64,000 nucleotides of DNA from positions 1,550,001-1,614,000 of the forward strand of contig JAWKIO010000005.1 of assembly GCA_041394265.1 (NCBI GenBank), given 5' to 3'. The DNA is from Acidimicrobiales bacterium (GTDB lineage: Bacteria > Actinomycetota > Acidimicrobiia > Acidimicrobiales > SZUA-35). Positions 24,709 to 33,824 of this stretch are shown piece by piece. The notes beneath the pieces are model-generated. The model was not told where the DNA came from, did no database searches, and was given only the letters and a program-made list of their open reading frames with translations. The first letter of the stretch is position 1. Each line of letters starts with the position of its first letter. The position numbers and the translations under genes are program-made.

Positions 24709-25518
24709 TTACTCCTCGTCGCGCCGATCGCGCCGTCCCCCGTAGACGTCCGGTAGTGCGCCGATGATGATGGCCGCAGCCAATCCGACGATCACGAGCT
24801 GGGCCACCAGCAGGTCGACCGACGACTGTTCATCGCTCACCACCAGCGTCGATCGAGCGTCGGCGACATCGTCGGCGAGCACGGTGATGTCGGCGACGGA
24901 GTTGCGGAGTTCGGTCGCCACCGATCGCAGCTCGTCGGACAGTTCAGTCGAGGAGCTCTCGATGGCATCGGCCTGAACGACGAGTGCATCGAGTGATGCT
25001 TCGGCTCCGCGCAGGTCCTCGAGGAGCGGATCGACGTCAGTCAGGATCGGGTCGAACGTCTGGAGCTGGCCGCCGTCGCCGAGCGTGAACGGCAAGGAGT
25101 CCAGCAGTGCGTTCAGCTGCACTACTGTGCCGTTCACTTGATCGATGCCCTCGGCCACGCTCTCGAGAACCGGCGGGAGCGTTCCGCTCACGTCGGCCAC
25201 CTCACGAGCCACGTCGGAGGTCGCTCTCGATCCCGCCGCCGCGTCGTCGACCGAAACAGCAGCGGCGTCGAGCGCATCAGCGGTGGCCGATGCCACCTCC
25301 GTCGACCCACGGAGTGAATCCTCAACCGACACCAGCGCTGCATTGACCTCGGACAGCGAGTCGTTGGCGCCGAGTTCGAGCGCGCCGAGTGCCACCCAGC
25401 CAATCGCTGCACAAGTCAACGCCATCACGATCGAGATCCACGCGGTAATCCGCCGGTTCATCGCAGACCACCGGGTCGGTCGCAGAAGTCTGATTCGTTG
25501 GTCACGAGACCCTCCCAT
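24709..25518 (-). CDS. two-helix membrane protein with a long coiled-coil extracytoplasmic region
   Basis: 269 residues from ATG 25518. An N-terminal membrane helix (ITAWISIVMALTCAAIGWVAL), then about 190 residues rich in Ala, Ser, Asp, Leu and Val with heptad character (e.g. TADALDAAAVSVDDAAAG; SSSTELSDELRSVATELR), and a second helix near the C-terminus (LVAQLVIVGLAAAIIIGALP) with an arginine/acidic tail. The layout recalls the sensory part of methyl-accepting proteins without HAMP or signalling domains. An ATG at 25461 is an alternative start. Divergent from the SAP-like gene. Function unknown. Confidence 0.65.
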   Translation of the reverse strand: MGGSRDQRIRLLRPTRWSAMNRRITAWISIVMALTCAAIGWVALGALELGANDSLSEVNAALVSVEDSLRGSTEVASATADALDAAAVSVDDAAAGSRATSDVAREVADVSGTLPPVLESVAEGIDQVNGTVVQLNALLDSLPFTLGDGGQLQTFDPILTDVDPLLEDLRGAEASLDALVVQADAIESSSTELSDELRSVATELRNSVADITVLADDVADARSTLVVSDEQSSVDLLVAQLVIVGLAAAIIIGALPDVYGGRRDRRDEE

Positions 25519-25571
25519 GATGGATCTTCGCCCGACGTGCGGGCGTGCCATTCGGCACCTGGACGAGGTCG

Positions 25572-25659
25572 TTCCCCTCGCCCACGAGGGGAAACGTGGA
25601 AACGCTGCTGCGTGGCTCGGCCGGTCGTCCTCAGTGGGTTTGTCCCACCCGCCAGCGGG
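25572..25659. promoter_or_regulatory. cluster of hairpins in a divergent promoter region
   Basis: Between the divergent starts at 25518 and 25712 are a perfect 9-bp hairpin (TTCCCCTCG-CCCA-CGAGGGGAA, 25572-25593), a 5-bp hairpin (GTGGG-TTTGT-CCCAC, 25634-25648) and an adjoining CCCG-CCAG-CGGG (25648-25659). A GTTT-N15-GGGCAC overlaps the last two and weakly resembles a stress-sigma promoter reading towards 25712. These could be operators or structured leader RNA. No expression evidence. Confidence 0.35.
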
Positions 25660-25711
25660 CACATCGTCGCCAGGCAGAAATCCGTCTGCGCCACCAACCG
25701 AAAGGCTCCCA

Positions 25712-26233
25712 ATGGCAGTTCCCCGTTCCGTCCTTCCGTATCCCGCCGAGAAGATCAACACCACACTCGACACGATCGAGGGTCGGCTCCCGGCGATCCC
25801 CCGTCGAATGTTGCAGATCAACCGAGCCGTCGCCTCGCTTGGCTGCAGCCTCGCCACCCGAGCCGCATCGGCGCTCGGCGATTCGAGTGAAGTGGTTGCC
25901 GACGCTGCGGCCACGGGCACTCGGACGGTGACCGGTCAGGCCCGATCTGTCCTCGACCGCACCATGTCCACCGCAGCCAGTGGCACGCGTGAAATCGCCG
26001 GCCAGGCGAGGGCACAGACCGAACACTTCGTCGACACCGTCGAACACGAGGCGATGGAGCTCGCCGACGAGGCCGAGACGGTCGCCGACGACATGACCGA
26101 GGCGTCGTTCGCGAGTTGGACCCGTGCCGACCTCTACGAACGAGCGCAGGAGCTCGACATCGAAGGCCGGTCCGGCATGAACAAGGCCCAGCTCATCGAT
26201 GCTCTGATGCACGAAACCGATCCCGAGGGGTGA
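25712..26233 (+). CDS. amphipathic-repeat protein with C-terminal SAP/Rho-N-like motif
   Basis: 173 residues starting MAVPRSVLPYPAEKINTTLD, preceded by GAAAGG. The middle (~residues 45-125) is a series of Ala/Thr/Glu-rich segments such as GTRTVTGQARSVLDRT and GTREIAGQARAQTEHF that repeat with about 20-residue spacing and look amphipathic, like late-embryogenesis or apolipoprotein-like stress proteins. The last ~45 residues (WTRADLYERAQELDIEGRSG, then MNKAQLIDALM) match the Rho N-terminal/SAP-type helix-extended-loop-helix that binds nucleic acid. It converges on the DUF2254 gene, 3 bases away. A stress-protective nucleic-acid-binding protein is a guess. Confidence 0.7.
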   Translation: MAVPRSVLPYPAEKINTTLDTIEGRLPAIPRRMLQINRAVASLGCSLATRAASALGDSSEVVADAAATGTRTVTGQARSVLDRTMSTAASGTREIAGQARAQTEHFVDTVEHEAMELADEAETVADDMTEASFASWTRADLYERAQELDIEGRSGMNKAQLIDALMHETDPEG

Positions 26234-26236
26234 TCT

Positions 26237-27634
26237 TCACACCTTGGTGACTTCGGCAAACACGCGAGCGAGGGCCGCCCCGACCCGCCGGCGGTCCTCG
26301 CTCGTCGCAAGTTCGCCGAGTTCGTCGCTCATCAGTTCGAGCTGGCGAATCAACGGACGCACATCGGCCTCGTCACCTTGACGACGATGGCAATCCTCGA
26401 TGATCGACTCCAAAACGCCGACGATCACCTCGAGCACGCGTGGATCCTGCCGGGCGTACCGGCGCACCGGCTCGAAGGCTTGCTCGACATAGTCACCTCG
26501 TCCAGGATCGGATGGTCGCAGGATCCGCCGTCGACCCGCTGCCGTCTCGATTGGCGGTAGGTCGCGCCGATAGAGCTCGGTGATGACTGCGCCGAGTCGG
26601 ACCACGATCTCGTTGGCGGTGTTCGGATCATTCACGCCGGGGGACAATGCTCGCATGGCGATGTCGTTGAGCTGGAGAATGCCGAACGAGATGTCTTGCT
26701 GCATCGTGCGCTCCTCCTCGATCCGCATCACGTCTGGAAGCGCGTCGACGATCTCATCGACGGCCTCGATCTTCCTGGGCCAGATGAACGCGATCGGCGT
26801 TCCACGGACCACGTAGGTCCCCACGGCAGCGGACAACGAGACGGTGACGCCATCGGGGATCACCCCCATCAGTCGCTCCACTTGGATCCCGGTCACCCAT
26901 CCAGTGCGCGGCGCCCACACCACCAGCGCGTCGCCTGGCGGCGAGTGGTCAGCCGGGCCTGACTCCGGCGTCGGTCGAGCGCTCGACACGCCGGGCGCAT
27001 CGACGAGCGGGACGACCGTGTCATCACTCCCGCGTTCGGGCAGCTGCTCGATGACCCGCATGGTCGCCGCCACGATGCCGTCGGCCACCGAGCCGACTCG
27101 CAGCCCCTTTGCGGTGTGATCGATCGACCCCAAGATGGCAACGAGCGAGACGACCGCCAACACGACGGCGAGCGCCACCGACACTTGAGGAAGGAAGGCG
27201 CGCTCCACTCCCTCGGGCGCCGACCGAACTTCGCGGAGGACCAACAGCGAGTAGGAGAATGTTCCGATGACCGTACCCATCACCAGTTGTTGAAACCGGT
27301 CGCCGAGGAAGTCGCGCAGCACCCGCGGTGAGAACTGGCTGGCCGCGAGCTGTACCGCAACGAGTGTGAGGGAGAACACGATCGAGGCGGCGGTGATCGT
27401 GCCGCCGGCAATGGCCGACAGAATGCTCCTCGATGAGTCGACCGTGACCTGAAACCAACCTGGCAGCGCATCGGCCGCCAGTTGCCGATCGATCTGCACC
27501 GTCAGCTGGGAGAGCGCCAGGCTGACCGAGAGCATCAGGAACGGGACGAAGAACAGGCTCTGCGTCAGTCGATTCTTCAGTGCGTCGAGGCGGAGGATGC
27601 TCGAACCTAGCTCACCCTCGACCCGAGACGGCAC
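26237..27634 (-). CDS. DUF2254 family membrane protein
   Basis: 465 residues, GTG start. The N half carries four membrane helices (near LFFVPFLMLSVSLALSQL, SILSAIAGGTITAASIVFSL, LVMGTVIGTFSYSLLVL and VALAVVLAVVSLVAIL) with the DUF2254 signature FSLTLVAVQLAASQFSPRVL. The C half is a soluble domain with FGILQLNDIAMRALSPGVND, another family hallmark. The function of DUF2254 is not established; a channel or transporter-like role is sometimes suggested. It lies 5 bases after the cytidine deaminase gene, in the same operon. Confidence 0.88.
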   Translation of the reverse strand: MPSRVEGELGSSILRLDALKNRLTQSLFFVPFLMLSVSLALSQLTVQIDRQLAADALPGWFQVTVDSSRSILSAIAGGTITAASIVFSLTLVAVQLAASQFSPRVLRDFLGDRFQQLVMGTVIGTFSYSLLVLREVRSAPEGVERAFLPQVSVALAVVLAVVSLVAILGSIDHTAKGLRVGSVADGIVAATMRVIEQLPERGSDDTVVPLVDAPGVSSARPTPESGPADHSPPGDALVVWAPRTGWVTGIQVERLMGVIPDGVTVSLSAAVGTYVVRGTPIAFIWPRKIEAVDEIVDALPDVMRIEEERTMQQDISFGILQLNDIAMRALSPGVNDPNTANEIVVRLGAVITELYRRDLPPIETAAGRRRILRPSDPGRGDYVEQAFEPVRRYARQDPRVLEVIVGVLESIIEDCHRRQGDEADVRPLIRQLELMSDELGELATSEDRRRVGAALARVFAEVTKV

Positions 27635-27639
27635 GAGGC

Positions 27640-28086
27640 TCAGTCCTTGGTGCCGTTGTAGGGCCCTCTCGGCAAGAGGTCGCCCAATCGGGCGCTGACG
27701 ATCTCGAGATCACCCTCTCCCGTCTTGCCATGCACGCTGTGCACCATGAGGTCCGGACCGCCCAGTTCCAGCGCGACCTGGCAACACGCGCCACACGGCA
27801 TGGTGACGTCGTCACCGGTCGGCGGCGCCCACAGCAGCAGTTCACTCGGTCGGTGGCCGGATGCAACGGTCGAGAACAACGCCGCCCGCTCGGCACACAT
27901 GGCCAATCCGAGTGAGATGTTCTCGACGACCGAACCGGTGACCACCGCGCCGGAGGTTGTTCGCACGGCGGCACCGGCGTCGAACTTGCTGTAGGGCGCA
28001 TATGCCCGATCCCGGGCGTCGGCAGCCGCCCGCCGGAGTTCTTCGATGCTGGAATTCACCGATGTCGGAGTGGCTGTCGCGGTCAT
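27640..28086 (-). CDS. cdd: cytidine deaminase
   Basis: 148 residues. Converts cytidine or deoxycytidine to the uridine form in pyrimidine salvage. The zinc site is visible: CAERAAL (Cys with the catalytic Glu) and PCGACCQV (two Cys ligands). The substrate-binding start YAPYSKFDAGAAV and VENISLGLAMCAER are typical. The length matches tetrameric enzymes (~130-150). Its ATG overlaps the stop of the upstream coiled-coil gene by one base (TGATG), and DUF2254 follows closely. Association with these two unknown membrane-linked proteins is unexplained. Confidence 0.92.
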   Translation of the reverse strand: MTATATPTSVNSSIEELRRAAADARDRAYAPYSKFDAGAAVRTTSGAVVTGSVVENISLGLAMCAERAALFSTVASGHRPSELLLWAPPTGDDVTMPCGACCQVALELGGPDLMVHSVHGKTGEGDLEIVSARLGDLLPRGPYNGTKD

Positions 28087-28547
28087 CAGTTCGATCCTCC
28101 CACGCCGACCTTCTCGGCGGCGTCGCCAACCATGTCGACTGCATCGTGGGTCTTGTCAGCGATGGTGTGACTCACGTTCTCGAATTCGGCCCGGCCCGAC
28201 CGAGCGAGCTGTTTGGCTTCCTTCTTGGCCTTCCTCCGGGCGCGGCGCCCCAGCACGACGGCTCGGTCGGAGGCCCCGACCACGGTGGAGTCGGCGGATC
28301 GATCGGCCCGGCGGCGCTCACGACGTGACTTCTTGGCCTCGCCGAGCGCTCGCCACTCGGCCTTCTTCGCCCGCTTCTCCGCACGTCGCGCTCTCGCCGA
28401 CAGCTTCTCGGCTCGAGCCGATGCCTCGCTGCCGGCGGCCAGCGCCAGATCCCGTTCGTTCTCGGCTCTGGCCAGACGTTCCGACTTGCTGCGGAAGTTG
28501 ACGATGCCGAGCGTTGCGATCGACAGGGTCTTGCGGATGGCTCCCAT
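28086..28547 (-). CDS. Arg/Lys/Ala-rich coiled-coil protein
   Basis: 153 residues from ATG 28547, preceded by AAGGAG at the right spacing. After MGAIRKTLSIATLGIVNFRS the central ~80 residues are a strongly basic helical region (SERLARAENERDLALAAGSE; RARRAEKRAKKAEWRALGEA) likely to form a coiled coil. The C-terminus (EFENVSHTIADKTHDAVDMV) is acidic and amphipathic. No family identified. First gene of a three-gene unit with cdd and DUF2254. A perfect 8-bp inverted repeat lies just upstream. Confidence 0.65.
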   Translation of the reverse strand: MGAIRKTLSIATLGIVNFRSKSERLARAENERDLALAAGSEASARAEKLSARARRAEKRAKKAEWRALGEAKKSRRERRRADRSADSTVVGASDRAVVLGRRARRKAKKEAKQLARSGRAEFENVSHTIADKTHDAVDMVGDAAEKVGVGGSN

Positions 28548-28569
28548 GTGCGGCACTCCTTCGTTCGTG

Positions 28570-28591
28570 CGAGCTTCGAGGTGGAAGCTCG
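28570..28591. promoter_or_regulatory. perfect 8-bp inverted repeat in a divergent promoter region
   Basis: CGAGCTTC-GAGGTG-GAAGCTCG, 23 bases upstream of the minus-strand start at 28547, in the 244-base gap between divergent genes. Could be an operator or a leader hairpin. Nothing else recognisable in the gap. Confidence 0.3.
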
Positions 28592-28791
28592 ATCTGGAGC
28601 CCGCCCTACCCGACGCTCGCCCCCTGAAACCTCATCGCTCGGCGGCAGGCGAAGGTGCCCAGTTGCCGTCGCGGTATGTCGTCCGACCCGCCGCGAGCGC
28701 GAGGATGCAGCTGTGACCGCTGGCGGGGTCATGAGAGGAACGAGGCGCTGCACTCAGATGGTGCGTGCGGAAGCTGCACGAGGTGGGGAAC

Positions 28792-29835
28792 ATGGAAACA
28801 CTGATCTTGACGGCGGCCGATCTCCGCCTGATGGTGGAGCGAGTCGGGCTCGACGAGCTGTTGGACCTCATGATCGCTCGTCTCCGGCAACGGTTCGCCG
28901 AGCATGATCCGGCGCTGACCGAGGTCAGAACCCGGGACGGGTTTCGCTATGACAAGCCGGCTCTCGGCTTGTTGGAGTGGATGCCGGTCCACGACGCCGG
29001 AGGGTCGGTGGTCATCAAGATGGTCGGATATCACCCGACCAACCCGGTCCAGCGATCGGTGTCGAGTGTGCTCGCAACCTCGTCGATGTGGGACACCGAA
29101 ACCGGTCATCTCGTCGCACTCGCCGATGCGACGCTGCTGACGGCGATGCGCACGGCGGCGGCCTCGGCGGTGGCAACCGACATTCTCGCCATACCTGGCT
29201 CCGTCGACGTCGGCATCGTCGGCCTCGGGGCGCAGTCGGTCGCTCAACTCCACGCCCTGAGCCGAGTCCGTGAGGTTCGGCGGGTGCTGGCGTTCGACAC
29301 CTCGACGGAGGCAGCGGCATCGTTCCCTCAACGGATCGGATTCCTCGGCGTGGAGGTCGACATCATCGGAGCGGACTCGCTCGACCGCGTCGTGACCGAC
29401 GTCGACGTGCTCGTCACCTGCACGTCGGTCGACATCGGTGCCGGTCCCGTGGTGCCCGAGGCCACCACACGCCCGTGGCTCCACGTCAACGCCGTCGGGG
29501 CCGACTTTCCCGGCAAGATCGAGCTTCCTTCGAGTCTGCTCGAGGGTGCGTTGGTCGTCCCCGACTGCGTCGAACAGTGCGTGGTGGAAGGCGAGTGCCA
29601 GGCGCTGACTACTGCCGGCATCGGCCCGGACATCACGGCGTTGGTGCAACGGGGCGAGCAGGCGCACGTCGATCGGACCCGACGAACGGTCTTCGATTCG
29701 ACCGGCTGGGCCATCGAGGACGAGGTCGCTTTGCGGCTCGCGCTCGAACTCGCCGACGCCCACGGACTGGGCCGCACCATGCAGATCGAGTGGGACTCGA
29801 CGGATCCGCTCCATCCCTACGAGGGACTTGTCTAG
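28792..29835 (+). CDS. ornithine cyclodeaminase/mu-crystallin family protein
   Basis: 347 residues from METLILTAADL, with GAGGTGGGG upstream; an in-frame ATG 9 codons earlier lacks a site. Typical NAD-binding motif VGIVGLGAQSVAQLHAL, preceded by DATLLTAMRTAAASAVATDI as in the family, and followed by NAVGADFPGKIELP. Family members include ornithine cyclodeaminase, alanine dehydrogenase, ketimine reductase and tauropine-type enzymes. The substrate cannot be decided from sequence. It stands alone, followed by the MBL hydrolase 79 bases on. Confidence 0.85.
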   Translation: METLILTAADLRLMVERVGLDELLDLMIARLRQRFAEHDPALTEVRTRDGFRYDKPALGLLEWMPVHDAGGSVVIKMVGYHPTNPVQRSVSSVLATSSMWDTETGHLVALADATLLTAMRTAAASAVATDILAIPGSVDVGIVGLGAQSVAQLHALSRVREVRRVLAFDTSTEAAASFPQRIGFLGVEVDIIGADSLDRVVTDVDVLVTCTSVDIGAGPVVPEATTRPWLHVNAVGADFPGKIELPSSLLEGALVVPDCVEQCVVEGECQALTTAGIGPDITALVQRGEQAHVDRTRRTVFDSTGWAIEDEVALRLALELADAHGLGRTMQIEWDSTDPLHPYEGLV

Positions 29836-29914
29836 ACCACACCGAGCACCGTCCGAGTCGTTCCGAGCTCATGCCAGTTCGACGGTGGGCCACTGCTCCG
29901 ACTAGGAGTGTGGC

Positions 29915-31024
29915 GTGACCGACCACTCGCACACCGAGATCAAGCCCGTCCGAGAGGAGCGCCGCGAACCCCGAGAGGGCGTCGAGGAAGTCGCACCCGG
30001 CATCCTTCGGGTGCAGCTTCCGATCTCGCTACCAGGCCTCGGCCACGTCAACTGCTATGCGATGGAGGACAGCCGCGGCATCACGCTCGTCGATCCGGGA
30101 CTTCCGGGCCCTCGCACCTTCCGCGAACTCCAGCGCACCCTCAAATCGGGTGGCTACCCGATCGAGCGAGTCCACACCGTCATCATCACCCACTCGCATC
30201 CCGACCACTTCGGGCAGGCGGGAACGTTCAAGCGCAAGTTCGGTGCGGAGATCATCACGCACCGTGCGTTTCGCACGTTCATGGACCCCGACGCCGAGGA
30301 GGTCGAGGCCGACGACGACCTCGAAGTCACGCAGCAAGACCTGAAGGCGCAGGTCGAATCGGTGCGGGGCATGAAGTTCGAGCAGGGCCCGTTCATGAAG
30401 CAGACACCCTGGGGAGGCGAGCCCCGGATGATGCCGCGCTCGCGACGGCTGCGCTACTGGGCGATGCGCAAGGCGGCCGGCCGCATCGTGGCAACACCGT
30501 CGCCCACTCGGCGCGTCGACGACGCCCAGGTCCTGCTCGTCGGTGGGCGGGAATGGGTCGCCGTCCACACCCCCGGCCACACCATCGATCACCTGTGTCT
30601 GTACGACCCCGATGCCCAGGTGATGATCAGCGGCGACCACGTGCTCCCCACCATCACTCCTCACATCTCGGGCCTCGGCGCCACCGTCGACCCGCTCAAC
30701 GACTTCTTCGACAGCCTCGACCGGATGAAGACCTTCGACAAGGTCACCACCGTGCTGCCCGCCCATGGGCTCGAGTTCGGCGACCTCGCGGGGCGCGCCG
30801 AGGGCATCAAACTCCACCACCACGAGCGTCTCGACAAGCTGCGTGACGCCTCCGACGAAGTCGGCCGCGGGACGGTCAACGACTACATGAAGCTGTTGTT
30901 CGCCGAGCGCTCGTGGGGTGCCATGGCCGAGAGTGAGACGTACGCCCACCTCGAGCACCTTCGCCTGACGGGCGAAGCCGAGGTGGACGACACCGGCGAG
31001 CAGCTCCGCTACTCGTTCGACTGA
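29915..31024 (+). CDS. MBL-fold metallo-hydrolase
   Basis: 369 residues, GTG start after TAGGAGTG. Metallo-beta-lactamase fold: VDPGLPGPRTFRELQ, the metal motif THSHPDHFGQAG (HxHxDH), VHTPGHTIDHLCLYD, ISGDHVLPTI and LPAHGLEF. The C-terminal winged-helix-like domain (residues ~290-369) resembles the glyoxalase II/LACTB2-like branch seen beside acyl-CoA genes, where members often hydrolyse thioesters. It overlaps the tail of aliA by 16 bases, convergently. Substrate unknown; a CoA-thioester or lactone is plausible. Confidence 0.87.
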   Translation: MTDHSHTEIKPVREERREPREGVEEVAPGILRVQLPISLPGLGHVNCYAMEDSRGITLVDPGLPGPRTFRELQRTLKSGGYPIERVHTVIITHSHPDHFGQAGTFKRKFGAEIITHRAFRTFMDPDAEEVEADDDLEVTQQDLKAQVESVRGMKFEQGPFMKQTPWGGEPRMMPRSRRLRYWAMRKAAGRIVATPSPTRRVDDAQVLLVGGREWVAVHTPGHTIDHLCLYDPDAQVMISGDHVLPTITPHISGLGATVDPLNDFFDSLDRMKTFDKVTTVLPAHGLEFGDLAGRAEGIKLHHHERLDKLRDASDEVGRGTVNDYMKLLFAERSWGAMAESETYAHLEHLRLTGEAEVDDTGEQLRYSFD

Positions 31025-32652
31025 GCGAGATCGTCTCGAAGCTTGAACTTCTGGATCTTGCCCGAAGGCGTGACCGGCATGGCATCGACGATCAGCAGTC
31101 GCTCGGGCAGGTAGCTCTTGGTCATCTTGTGTTCGAGCAGGAACTCGACCATCTCGTCGAACGTGAGGCTGGTGTCGGGGCGCAACGTGACCACCGCGCA
31201 GGCCCGTTCGCCCAGACGTTCGTCGGGATAGGCGACGATCGCCACCTGCGCGACCGACGGATGCCGATACATGAGGTTCTCGATCTCGACGACCGGAACG
31301 TTCTCCCCACCCCGGATGATCACGTCTTTCGAGCGCCCGGTGATCCGGATGTAGCCGGCGTCGTCGAGCCGGGCGAGGTCGCCGGTGTCGAACCAGCCGT
31401 CGTCATCGGTGTTGTTGAGATGCGGACGCTTCAGGTAGCCGCCGAAGTTCGAACACCCGCGGACGAGGAGGCGCCCGGCCTCGCCGGTCGGCACACTTGC
31501 ACCGTCGTCATCGACCACCTTCAGTTCGACGCCCGGCAGTGGACAGCCGTCGGTTTCGACGGCTCGGCTGGGCGGATCGTCGGGCAGGGTCGTGGTGACC
31601 GCGCCGTTCTCGCTCATCCCCCAGGCCGAGATGATGTTGGCTCCGAGCGACTGCTGGGCCCGCTCCACCAGCGGCCCGGGAATCGGGGCGCCGGCGCAGA
31701 GGAACGTGCGCAGTGTCGGGACGGCATGGTCGGGGGCACTGACGTATTCGGTGAGGTCGGTGAGGAACGGGGTCGACGCCATGGTGAAGGTGACACCGTG
31801 CCCGTTGATGAGTGAACTCGCCGTTGCCGCGTCCCAGACATCGAGCAGGATCGCCGGGCATTGGAGCATCACGGGCATCACGAGTCCGTACATGAACCCC
31901 GTTTGGTGGGCCATCGGAGAGGCCATGAGGACGACGTCATCGCCGCCGAGTCCGAGACGCTCGGCGTAGGGAACGATGTTGGCCGTGATCGTGTTCGAGC
32001 TGTGCATCACGCCCTTGGGCTCGCCGGTGGTGCCCGAGGTGTAGATCAGCTGGGTCACCGCATCGGGACCGGGCCGGCTGGCGTGCAGGATCTCGTTGGC
32101 GTCAGCCTCGTCCTCCCACGGCGGGCCGGAGAGCAACGCCTCGAATCCACCCGGGCCGCTGTCGCCGACGGCAATGATGTGCTGAAGGCTCGGCACCTTC
32201 GAGCGAAGGCCGTCGTACATCGCAGCGAAGTCGAGACCGCGGAACGTCGAAGGGATGATCGCCGCCTGCGCCTCACCGTGGTTGAGCATGAACTCGAGTT
32301 CGCGCTCACGGAAGATGTGCATCAGTGGGTTCATCACGGCGCCGATGCGTACACACGCCAGGTAGGAGACGGTGAACTGCCACCAGTTGGGCAGCTGCAC
32401 GGCGACGACGTCGTCGGCCCGGATCCCAAGCCGATGCAAGCCGATCGCAACGCGGTCGGCCATTGTCGCCAACTCGGCGTAGGTGAAGGTCTGATCCTCA
32501 CCCGTCTCGAACTGACGAGCACAGACCGCCAGCCGGTCGGGCCCGGCTTCGACCGCTGCGTCGAGTGCGTCGTTCGCCGTGAGGTCTCGCCAGTGGCCGG
32601 CGGCAATCATGGCCGGCCGGCGCAGCACGAGGTTGTCGGCATCGAAGTGCAT
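31009..32652 (-). CDS. aliA: cyclohexanecarboxylate-CoA ligase AliA
   Basis: 547 residues. Acyl-adenylate-forming enzyme that activates cyclohexanecarboxylate to its CoA ester with ATP. The start MHFDADNLVLRRPAMI and the remainder resemble Rhodopseudomonas palustris AliA as I recall it. Motifs: IYTSGTTGEPKGVMHS (P-loop, ~residue 205), SAWGMSENGAV, WFDTGDLARLD, and the C-terminal catalytic Lys in TPSGKIQKFKL. Last gene of the minus-strand badH-badI-aliB-aliA unit, 14 bases after aliB. The specific name rests on the whole cluster; the enzyme class is certain. Confidence 0.88.
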   Translation of the reverse strand: MHFDADNLVLRRPAMIAAGHWRDLTANDALDAAVEAGPDRLAVCARQFETGEDQTFTYAELATMADRVAIGLHRLGIRADDVVAVQLPNWWQFTVSYLACVRIGAVMNPLMHIFRERELEFMLNHGEAQAAIIPSTFRGLDFAAMYDGLRSKVPSLQHIIAVGDSGPGGFEALLSGPPWEDEADANEILHASRPGPDAVTQLIYTSGTTGEPKGVMHSSNTITANIVPYAERLGLGGDDVVLMASPMAHQTGFMYGLVMPVMLQCPAILLDVWDAATASSLINGHGVTFTMASTPFLTDLTEYVSAPDHAVPTLRTFLCAGAPIPGPLVERAQQSLGANIISAWGMSENGAVTTTLPDDPPSRAVETDGCPLPGVELKVVDDDGASVPTGEAGRLLVRGCSNFGGYLKRPHLNNTDDDGWFDTGDLARLDDAGYIRITGRSKDVIIRGGENVPVVEIENLMYRHPSVAQVAIVAYPDERLGERACAVVTLRPDTSLTFDEMVEFLLEHKMTKSYLPERLLIVDAMPVTPSGKIQKFKLRDDLAQSNE

Positions 32653-32666
32653 GGCGTGTCTCTCTT

Positions 32667-33824
32667 TCAGGCGGGGACGGCGTCTCGGCCGACCCGTTGG
32701 CGGGCGACGATGGTCTTCATGATCTGTGCGGTTCCGTCCCCGATCTGGAAGCCAAGCACATCTCGCAGCCGTTGTTCCATGACACCACGGTCGTAGCCCC
32801 CGTGGCCGAGAACGAGAAGGCATTCGTGGACGACGTCGTAGGCGAGCTTCGGCGCCCACCACTTGCACATGGCCGCCTCGGCGGTGTGCGGGAGGCCTCG
32901 ATCCGCGGCCCAGAGGGCCTGGAAGCACAGCAGGCGTGCCGCCTCGACCTGGGTGTCGAGTTCGGCAAGTCGATGCGAGACGCCCTGGAAGGCCGACAGC
33001 GGCTGGCCGAACGCGGTGCGCTCGGTCGAGTAGGTCCACGCGTCGTCGAGCGCGGCGCGGGCCACGCCAAGCACCTGGAGGCCGATCAACGCTCGGGAGA
33101 AGTCGAACCCCTGCATCACTTGGACGAAACCGCCGCCCTCGTCGCCGAGACGGTGCGAGACCGGCACCCGTACGTCATCGAAGAAGATCGAACCTCGGCC
33201 GATGGCGCGCTGGCCATGGCAGTCGAAACGGGTGGTGGTGATGCCGGGCAGGTCCATCGGTACCAACAAGGCCGTGATGCCCCGAGCACCTGGCCCTCCC
33301 GTCCTGCCGAACACGACGGCGATTTCGGCCTGATCGGCGGCCGAGATCGAGGTCTTCTCGCCATCGAGTACGTAGTGGTCGCCGTCTCGCTCCATGCGCA
33401 GTGCAAGACCCGCAGCGTCTGACCCGCCGCGGGGTTCGGTCAACCCGAGCGCGACGATGGCACGACCCGCGGTGAGTTCGACGAGCCACGGCCGGACGAT
33501 GTCGGGATCGCCGTGATCGGCGAGGATCTGTGCATTCAGCGAGCCCAACAGGTTGATGTAGGACAGCGACAGATCGGCGGCCGCAATGAGTTCGTGGATC
33601 ACGCCCGCCGCGACCTTGGTGGCACCCTGACCGCCGAACTCCTCGGGGAGCTCCGGAGCGATGAGTCCGAGTGCCCCCATTTCTTCGCTGAGCGACCGGT
33701 CGAGGACGCGAGTGGTGTCACGCTCGATGTAGCCCGGGGCCACTCGGTCCTGGGCGAACCGTTGGGTCATCTCGGCCAGGTCGAGGAGATCGCCGTCGAC
33801 GTAGGGGTTCGGCCGGAGTTTCAC
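32667..33824 (-). CDS. aliB: cyclohexanecarboxyl-CoA dehydrogenase AliB
   Basis: 385 residues, FAD-dependent acyl-CoA dehydrogenase fold. It should oxidise cyclohexanecarboxyl-CoA to cyclohex-1-ene-1-carboxyl-CoA. Motifs: GLTEPRGGSDAAGL, LDGEKTSISAADQAEIAVVF, HGQRAIGRGSIFFDDV, FSRALIGLQVLGVARAALDD, and the C-terminal GHGGYDRGVMEQRLRDVLGF. An Asp occupies GGYDRG near where many relatives have Glu; I infer this may be the catalytic base. GTG start at 33824 overlaps the badI stop (GTGA). The sequence resembles R. palustris AliB from memory. Confidence 0.87.
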   Translation of the reverse strand: MKLRPNPYVDGDLLDLAEMTQRFAQDRVAPGYIERDTTRVLDRSLSEEMGALGLIAPELPEEFGGQGATKVAAGVIHELIAAADLSLSYINLLGSLNAQILADHGDPDIVRPWLVELTAGRAIVALGLTEPRGGSDAAGLALRMERDGDHYVLDGEKTSISAADQAEIAVVFGRTGGPGARGITALLVPMDLPGITTTRFDCHGQRAIGRGSIFFDDVRVPVSHRLGDEGGGFVQVMQGFDFSRALIGLQVLGVARAALDDAWTYSTERTAFGQPLSAFQGVSHRLAELDTQVEAARLLCFQALWAADRGLPHTAEAAMCKWWAPKLAYDVVHECLLVLGHGGYDRGVMEQRLRDVLGFQIGDGTAQIMKTIVARQRVGRDAVPA

